Below are positions 57,257 through 64,000 of a stretch of DNA of 64,000 nucleotides, in pieces. The notes beneath the pieces are model-generated. The model did no database searches. It worked only from the letters and a program-made list of their open reading frames with translations, and had not been told where the DNA came from. Every line of letters begins with the position of its first letter. Position 1 is the first letter of the stretch. Source of the stretch: Saururus chinensis (taxonomy: Eukaryota > Streptophyta > Magnoliopsida > Piperales > Saururaceae). A program made the translations under genes and the position numbers. The stretch spans positions 55,299,351 through 55,363,350 of the forward strand of contig CP141140.1 in the NCBI GenBank assembly GCA_035235625.1. The letters are read 5' to 3'.

Positions 57257-59452
57257 GGCCGTGTTGTTTGGCACGGAGGAGAAAAGGTAGAGCTCTTCTC
57301 CAGGTGGATGCAGAGCAGCCAATTGCCGGTAGAGGAGACTAGCTCCGAACAACCTTTGCCTCGGTTCCGACCATGGCGTGCACTGCATCCTCCGGAAGTT
57401 CTGTTCGTGGATGGAGAAGGGCGATTGTGTGGAGCGTCAACACCGGCCAGCAGCCATTGGACAAAAACGAGACTGGCTCTGTGAGGTTTGCCGCTTGGAG
57501 GTGATCCGACCATACCCCGCCTTGCTCCCGGTCTTTGCTGCCATTGCACTCACCGGCGGCCAGAAGATGCGATCATTTCATGGGTAGTTTTCAGAAATTG
57601 CAAATTGGCGTCGCACCGGACGGCGGCTTCGGGTCCTGCAAGAAGATCTAACGGTCCTCCGGCGGAAGGATTCCTCTAGTGACTGGAGAGCCTGGCCAGA
57701 AAAGGCTGGATTCAATCCAGTCACCACCGGGGCCCTGCGGGCATCTCCACGAGGAAGATGACCCACAGGCGGGTCTGTGGGTTCGGCTCGGGTTTTTTGT
57801 TTTTTTAAAAAAAGAAAGGAAATGAACCGGTCCAATTCAGGGGGTTAAAATATCAAAAAAATTCTAGAAAATTACTCATGGACCTTGAGAGGTGTGTGAG
57901 AATTCTAACCAAGTTTCAAAACCGGAAAAATCCCAGAGATTATAAAATGACCCTTTTACCCCTTACAGTTAAATTACCGTACGATATTCACTTACCCGGT
58001 CTAGGGGCTCCGGTTCAGGGACCTATGAGTAGATTTAAAAATTGGATAAATTTTTAGTAAGATATTAATGTGTCCCCTAAATACAGTCCAAACCACATAG
58101 TGAGGAAAAATCCAAGTGAGTAGAAAATTGACCATTTTGTCCCTAGGGTTCAGGGTAAACCATTAGGCAAACCTAGGTCGGTTCAATGAGCCCGTCACAC
58201 GCCAGGAAAATTACACAAAGTCTATGATGTCAAGTAATAGCATTGAGTTCAATTTTTGACCCATTGGATGTCAATAAGGCCTTAAACCAATTGATAGAAA
58301 TACCCCTTTGAGTCATTCGTGTGAATGGAAGCGCAGGTCAGTTTGAGAGTGGAGCCTCCTAAAGGGATTATGACTTAAAATAAATAAAAGGGTAGTGAGA
58401 TAACCAAATGACCCAAGGAAGGGTAGCATACCCTAAGTGGTAGAATTATCCTAATGCCCTTAGGGGTAGTATGTTCTGTTTTCGTTGAAACAGATAACCT
58501 AGCAACCAAGCGTTAGGGTGCCCTAGAATGAAATTAAATAGCTTTAAAAGGGAGGGGTGTGACCAGTAAGAGACACGAAGACCTTGACTAGTCACAGTGT
58601 CATGGGAAACAAGGGGAAGAACCCTAATTATCAAGGTTTAACGTAGCGTATTACACGTGTCTACAACCGAGTACATCAATCGACTAGAGTGTTATATATG
58701 TAACTCATGGGATGCGTTAGAGTTGTTTACACTCTCGGGCTTAAATTCATTGAGCCCTAGCCCTGCAAATGAGTGTAATAGGCCTCTATTTATTGTTATG
58801 AACTTGTATGACTTATTATTATTTATGTTGTTTACTTTGGTGCATGTATTTATTATTGATGCTTTGATTTATATTGGTAACTTAAGATTAATGAAGTTTA
58901 ATCAAGAGACTTTGGTTGCTATTGGATTGGGGGAAGAACATCTAATCTAGATAAAGACTAAAATACCCTCAATAGGGTTTGGGACATGTTCATAGAGTGA
59001 ACGAGGCCCTGACATAGAATTTTACCTTAGTTAATTAACCGAGGGTGGTTATGGGATGTTCTCTGAGTCATAGCTCAGTGGATGAGCTATTTGTTGGGCC
59101 GATTCACAAGGTGAAGAGGACCCAAATGGTTGGACAAATACTTTACTAGATGAAAATAATCTAGTCCAAGTTTTAGATGTTTGGGGGAGTCAATGGTCAT
59201 AATGACCTGAGCTTCTATGGATAAATTTGTAATGTCTTAAAATACATTTTTTCTAGAGTTGGCGAATGGTGGAAATTGTGATACGCTTCTTCATCACCAT
59301 GATGGTTTGGTATTGACCAGAGGGTCTTTACCGTGGGTCTCCCGCAAGTCTTCCTAAGACCATATAGTATGTACGACAAGCGGAGTTGTATGAGCATCAT
59401 GGAAGGCTTGTGCTTCTCGCCAATCTGTGTCCATGAGCACAGTTGGGATCCT
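57257..59452 (+). other. Middle piece of the 3.8-kb solo LTR; no gene
   Basis: GC-rich to about 57,790, then AT-rich. No coding family is seen. Plus- and minus-strand frames at 57,247-57,835 overlap each other with similar composition and have no domain. Confidence 0.45.
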
Positions 59453-60815
59453 TGATAAGTATAAAATATATATATTTTATATGCCTTTTTACCTTATTTG
59501 CTAGTATATATTAGGTTAATTTAGAGTTAGTAATAGTTTATTTAGATTAAGATAGATATTAGTATTTTAATTTAATTATTAATAATTTTATAGTTATTAG
59601 TAGTTTAGATATGTATTTGTACAAAGTTGGGATTTTAATTACATTATACATGTCTAAAGGATGATATTTTATGTTTTGTAGGTAAAGTGCGCTTATCGAA
59701 GTACTTGGACGATGTTTGGAATGATTCAAAATAGTCTTGACATGCTTTAAAGTGATTTGGACAACTTTTCGGAGTTATAAAAAAGTTGGAAATTAATATG
59801 GACATGAAGAAAAGCTTAATGAACAGAATATGGACTGTCCAGGAAAACTGTCCAGATTGCAGAAACACTGTAGCCGTTCGAACGGGCATGCAGGGCGTTC
59901 AAACGGCATAACGCGCAGTTTCCTTGTTCGACCCAAATTTCAATCCTTTTCATATTGGACTTCTTCCTACGGAACTTATGCCTATAAAAAGACATATTTG
60001 GCTTAAAATTGGGGGATTCCGGTAGATTTTCTAAAGAGAAAAAAGAAGAAGAAGATGGAAGAGAACTCAAAGCTTTCAATGGAGATTCAAGTGCTTTCTT
60101 CTACAATGGAAGGCTAGACTTTTATTTTACTTAGGAGTTGATGAAGCTATAGATAAGTTTCAGTTTCTTTTCTTTTTAATTTAGATCTCAGTTGTGAATG
60201 ATGACAATTGTATGATATGGATTTCCTTTTTAATGGAAGAGCTTTTAATGTTTATTCAAATTGATGTTGATTTATTGTCTTGTAGATGATAGATTGATAT
60301 GGTTTTGATATTTACATCAATTCTAATTTCTGTGATTTAGATGAGATGGTTATACAATAGTTTTAATGTTCAGATAATTAATGACTTGGATGAGTTATAC
60401 TAAGATTAGACGGGTTACGCCTATAACTAGTTTAGTGTAGATGATTCGTGCTATTGTCGAAGATAGTTCATGCCATGGAAGTTAATTAATGATTCTTTTT
60501 GAAGTAATTCTAGCTTGTAGCTGAGAATACTTGTTCATATTCACACTAGATTTAGATTAAAAGTTGAGGAATTGTTATGGTTTTATAGTGGATTCAATTT
60601 CCTAAGTAATTTCCATCATATTAATCTCTTATTTTAAACTAGTTGATTCCTTTCTTTTGCTTAATTTAAGTTTAAGTTTGTTTTAGTTTTTAATCAGCAA
60701 ATTCCTCTTTAGATTTAGTAATAATTCATCCATCCCTAAGGTTCGACAACCCTTAAATACTTATCCAAGTACAATTACCTTGTACACTTGCAAAGGGTTT
60801 AATTATAAACGATCA
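59453..60815 (+). mobile_element. Solo LTR, TSD ATCCT
   Basis: Starts TGATAAGTATAAAATATA at 59,453 and ends ATAAACGATCA at 60,815 (1,363 bp). ATCCT lies directly before (59,448-59,452) and after (60,816-60,820). A TATAAAAA box is at 59,983-59,990. The end text (cttgtacacttgcaaaggg) resembles the 3' ends of other plant LTRs with TGATAAG starts. No internal domain is present. Confidence 0.9.
59983..59990 (+). promoter_or_regulatory. TATA box of the TGATAAG solo LTR
   Basis: CCTATAAAAAGACATATTTGG, 530 bases from the LTR start, with an A-rich leader downstream. Confidence 0.55.
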
Positions 60816-61672
60816 ATCCTCTTCTCCAGATTCGTTGCAGGTTATTGAGAGCCCTAGGAATTTGGGTAAAGCTGTTGTTAAGCAGTCTACTTGAATGTTG
60901 AAGTCTTTTGCTTGGAGATTTCTTGAGGGGCGAGTTATCTCTGAGTGAATACATATTGATAGTATTGATTATTAAACAAGGGTTGTGAGATAATTAATAA
61001 CATTGTTTGATATTGCTTGTTAATTATACAAGTGAAACAATTAAAGGACTTGCATAAAATGTAGGTTATTTGAAAATACTTAAGCGTTGCATGTGTGATG
61101 CAATACTTCTTAGGATAATGTAGTTTTAGGTAGAATTACATTTGGATTCGATCTTTTGGAAACGTTGGAGATGTTGTCTGATTAGTACGTAGACAACTAA
61201 CATTGGGTGATGTTGGCCCGATCCGAAAAACATTAATAAAACCTTTTGCCCCTTTGGAAGTTATTCTCCTTAAGGCGGAGAGGTTCCATCATTATTGTGG
61301 TTGTTGTTTGGTTTGCTTGGTTTCAGATTCTCTAGGCGACGACAAGTGAGACCAAGATAGGCGAGCACAAGATGAAGTTCTTCGTTTATGTAACTTTGGT
61401 ACGTAAGTGTGTCTTTGTCGTGAGAGTCACCTTAGTTATTTATTTTTAGACGAATGATAGACTTGTACTTAGATGAATGAGCTATTTTTATTGAATTTTG
61501 AAATGTGTAATAATATCATATGATTTGATATTCATATTTGTGAACCCCAGTTATCATGACCTGAAGAATTAATCAAATAGTTTGTTTTACATTTAAGAAG
61601 GAAAAAAATTCATGTGACTTATCATTCGTGCTATTTAAAAAGGCTTTTAAAAATCTAGGTCATAACAGATAT

Positions 61673-61952
61673 ACTACAATACAATGGGATCTCACTATCT
61701 TTCAGTCAGATGCAATGGGACGGACCATTCAAGACATTGCAATAACACCTGGTTGCATTCTTCCCTCCCTAGATGCAGGTGAAGACCGTATCAGACGGGG
61801 GGAAGATACACCATCAGGTGAAAAAGCAATCTCCTGAATAATCCGTCTCGGTGCTGACCATCAATGGGTGAGCATTCTGCAAACCATTGATATATATATA
61901 TATATATATATAACCCTCTCACCCTACATATATATATACCCTCTCACCCTAC

Positions 61953-61983
<31 letters not shown>

Positions 61984-62460
61984 GAGAGGGTTATAAACTG
62001 CCGGGTTATGGAAGGTATTGATGAAACGAACATTGCGGTGCTACTTCAGGAGTAACAACTTGGGAATTGGGTCATTACGATCATGTAATTGTTATGGGTT
62101 TGATCACACGATATGACCAATATTGTGTAAGCAATGGACACTCTTGACAAGAATTAATAATCATTGATATTATCGTGCAATTAGTAACACATAACCCCTT
62201 TTGGTCGTGTTGTCAATTACACAATACAAATATACAGTATACCCTATATACAACATTTTGTATTTTTAGGAACATGTTATTTACATATTACGTGTTGTTT
62301 AAACACGATGGATATACAAAAATTTCACTGAAGAACTGGGGTAGAAAAGGTAAGCCTGATCGATGCTCCCCTTCCTTACACCATTTGCGTACGCTATTAT
62401 TCGACCTCCTTCGGCTTTTCGTTGGGACATCTACCACATTGGGAGGGCCCCCTTGTGCGC
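61673..62460. other. MULE-like DNA with an AT-rich hairpin block
   Basis: The plus-strand frame open before the LTR (46,243-46,428) continues to about 61,720. At 62,030-62,165 the text resembles 45,877-45,990. The hairpin block is described separately. No complete gene. Confidence 0.4.
61890..61995. repeat. Inverted-repeat block of AACCCTCTCACCCTA and (TA)n
   Basis: AACCCTCTCACCCTA occurs at 61,912-61,926 and, one base shorter, at 61,938-61,951. Its complement TAGGGTGAGAGGGTT occurs at 61,978-61,992, with (TA)n runs between and before. The transcript would fold into a hairpin. It could be a small MITE, a nested pair of them, or a replication-slippage product. Confidence 0.8.
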
Positions 62461-62464
62461 TAGT

Positions 62465-63675
62465 ACATCATTTGTGGTTGTGACCCAACTGACCACATGT
62501 TCCACATTTTCGTGGGGCTTTGAGATGCAGTTGTGGCTCTATCTGAGTTTTTCGTGGACGCCCCTCTACTTTTGAGGGATAGGTGGGCTGAATGTAGGCA
62601 TAACTCTAGCCGGTGCCCACTGGTTCCGATCCTTCATTGTGTGTAAGGGCTCTCGATAGGTCAGTTTATACATTTCAGTAGAGTGTCATCTTTCGCAGTA
62701 CTATGACACATATAAGTGTCTACTATCAATTGCTGCGATTGCATGCTTACATGGTAGACCTGGATGTTGAAACTTTCCACATGTATAGGTACGATCGTTA
62801 TGTAAATCGTATCTACTTACATGATAAATGAAATGAATGTGTTTAAACTAACACAATATGAAGCCCTCATGGAGAAACAAACACACGCTATTTACATCGT
62901 TGTATGAATGCAATGTACCTGGTGATATAGCAAGTTAACCTAGAATTCATACATTGACACAAGCAATACAATCACATTCCTTTTCTTGCTACCTGTTTTT
63001 GATGTATTTTCGGGCAAATGGGGTTAACTCTTCCATCATATTTTGTCCATCCATTTGACGTTTTTCAAATAATGTCATCATGTGCTCCCTCATATGCTCA
63101 ATTAAATGAGTTATAGGCATCAATTTGGCTTTTTTGAACATTGCATTTGTACTTTTAGACCTATTTGAGCTAAGGGCCCCATATCTTTTCCCTGAAAATG
63201 ATACATTGGCCCAATGCTCTGAATCTATCTTATTTAGCCAAGAATATGCTTTCGGATTATGTTCTTTAATGTTGTTCATTGTTTCATCATACACATTCTA
63301 TCTAAACATTTTGGCTGCAACATAGAGTTGATTCTTTAGGTAGTTGCCCTTGAATCTGTCCAGCATATTTGCTGCCATGTGACGAATGCAATATCCGTGG
63401 TGTGTAGATGGGAAAGACTTCTTCACAGCATTTGCCAATCCCTTCTATCTATCGAAAACGATTGTATCCAACTCGGCTGGAGGATCAGAGAATAGATGAT
63501 TTCTAAGCAACTCAAGAAACCAGCACCAAGTTTTCTTGCACTCATTCTCTACCACTGCAAATGCAACGTACAACATATTATTATTCCCATCTAGTGCAGT
63601 TGCTATCAATAGCTGTCCAGGATACTTTCCTTTCAAGAAACTTGTATCAACCGTTAGCAACGGCCTAAACATGGA
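62465..63675 (-). pseudogene. MURA-type transposase of a Mutator-like element (broken)
   Basis: The minus strand starts with FRPLLTVDTSFLKGKYPGQLLIAT, with the first catalytic Asp, then ENECKKTWCWFLELLRNH, then DTIVFDR with the second Asp, a TAG, KGLANAVKKSFPSTHHGYCIRHM (the C/H pair of the MULE core), another TAG, and 101 open codons at 62,989-63,294. The position that normally holds the third catalytic residue (SNxAES) reads SNRSKS, so the Glu is replaced by Lys. A SWIM-type finger (TCGKFQHPGLPCKHAIAAI, about 62,725-62,785) has lost its first Cys to Tyr. A zinc knuckle (CGTCGQLGHNHK-stop-C, 62,465-62,506) is broken by TGA. The N-terminal part before the first Asp is missing or scrambled. 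It is a dead MULE transposase. Confidence 0.85.
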
Positions 63676-64000
63676 AGGTCGTATCGATACAGATGACAGT
63701 ATCGATGACTATGGATACGGGTATGCGCCGATGATATGCTTGGTACGCGCCGAAATGGGTATAAACCATTTTATAAATATAAAAAAATATTATAACTAAT
63801 AATATATCATTATAATACTTCTTTTAGAGCATAATAAGACCATATAATGTCGTATCAACTGATATAGGTATTCTAAAATTAGTTTATTTGGAACCATACA
63901 TTATTATGTTCTCCGTCCCATACAAGTTATTGCTCATTCTTTCTTATAATCAGTGATCTAAAATTAGCTTATTTTAAAAATAAATCATATATTTAATATG
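63676..64000. other. AT-rich DNA at the window edge
   Basis: Short repeats of tcgatacagatgacagtatcgatg are seen at 63,680-63,715, then AT-rich sequence. No feature is supported. The MULE terminus may lie beyond the window. Confidence 0.4.

Larger units (their letters stand above)
46429..61667 (+). mobile_element. Probable 3.8-kb solo LTR, TSD GATAT, interrupted by two later insertions
   Basis: Starts TGTAACGTCCAGGAA at 46,429 and ends CTAGGTCATAACA at 61,667. These ends are imperfect inverted repeats (TGTAACGTCC against TGTTATGACC), as in related gypsy LTRs. GATAT lies at 46,424-46,428 and 61,668-61,672. Removing the chromovirus (47,194-57,251 plus one TSD) and the solo LTR (59,453-60,815 plus one TSD) leaves about 3,808 bp in three pieces: 46,429-47,193, 57,257-59,452 and 60,821-61,667. 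These contain no pol domains, consistent with an LTR. The flanks on both sides are similar in type (MULE-like). The call depends on a 5-bp match found by searching, so it is less certain than the elements inside it. Orientation is inferred only from text resembling a promoter near 46,800. Confidence 0.6.

Noticed and set aside
57247-57835. Overlapping frames of about 60-100 codons on both strands after the chromovirus
   Set aside because: They lie in GC-rich LTR text, overlap on opposite strands and show no family signature.

Overview
This window looks like nuclear heterochromatin or intergenic DNA of a flowering plant. I see no intact host gene. The content is plant transposable elements in several states of decay: Ty1/copia, Ty3/gypsy with a chromodomain, CACTA (En/Spm), a large non-autonomous LTR element, MULE pieces and solo LTRs. 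Methionine-tRNA primer sites and 5-bp or 3-bp target-site duplications (TSDs) support these calls. The species cannot be named from this sequence.

Layout. 1-6,600: AT-rich DNA with old, diverged LTR-like repeats, several rich in ATCGATC words. 6,600-8,870: minus-strand copia pol relic. 8,955-9,245: a 26-bp tandem repeat. 9,246-10,879: LTR-like leader DNA. 10,880-14,473: CACTA element TE1 (TSD AGT). 14,482-19,304: copy A of a 4.8-kb duplicated segment. 20,150-23,066: plus-strand copia relic whose RT active site has lost its aspartates. 23,125-40,115: copy B of the same segment, split by CACTA elements TE2 (24,293-31,771, TSD AGA) and TE3 (32,442-37,109, TSD TCT). Copy A keeps both empty sites, so the two insertions are proven within the window. 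TE2 also carries a 4.2-kb LTR element without coding capacity (25,600-29,793).

41,551-43,334: solo LTR, minus strand. 43,335-46,428 and 61,673-63,800: MULE-like DNA with a broken Ulp1-type protease (44,114-44,503, plus) and a broken MURA transposase (62,465-63,675, minus). Between them lies a nest: a probable 3.8-kb solo LTR (46,429-61,667, TSD GATAT) interrupted by a full-length minus-strand chromovirus (47,194-57,251, TSD GCTGC) and by another solo LTR (59,453-60,815, TSD ATCCT). The chromovirus protease gene is itself split by a further solo LTR (51,994-53,638, TSD CAGGT).

How the parts relate. The three CACTA elements have no transposase and would depend on an autonomous relative. They share hairpin-paired TTAGCGACG motifs, long GA/CT tracts and a GC-rich core, and TE1 is inverted relative to TE2 and TE3. 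The chromovirus still shows all pol domains, but stop codons, most of them TGA, have broken its frames. Its most unusual part is an extra acidic reading frame upstream of gag, with SUMO-interaction-like and EAR-like motifs. The same frame continues past one stop into a zinc knuckle. Coordinates of TSD-bounded elements were read base by base; boundaries of old repeats are approximate.
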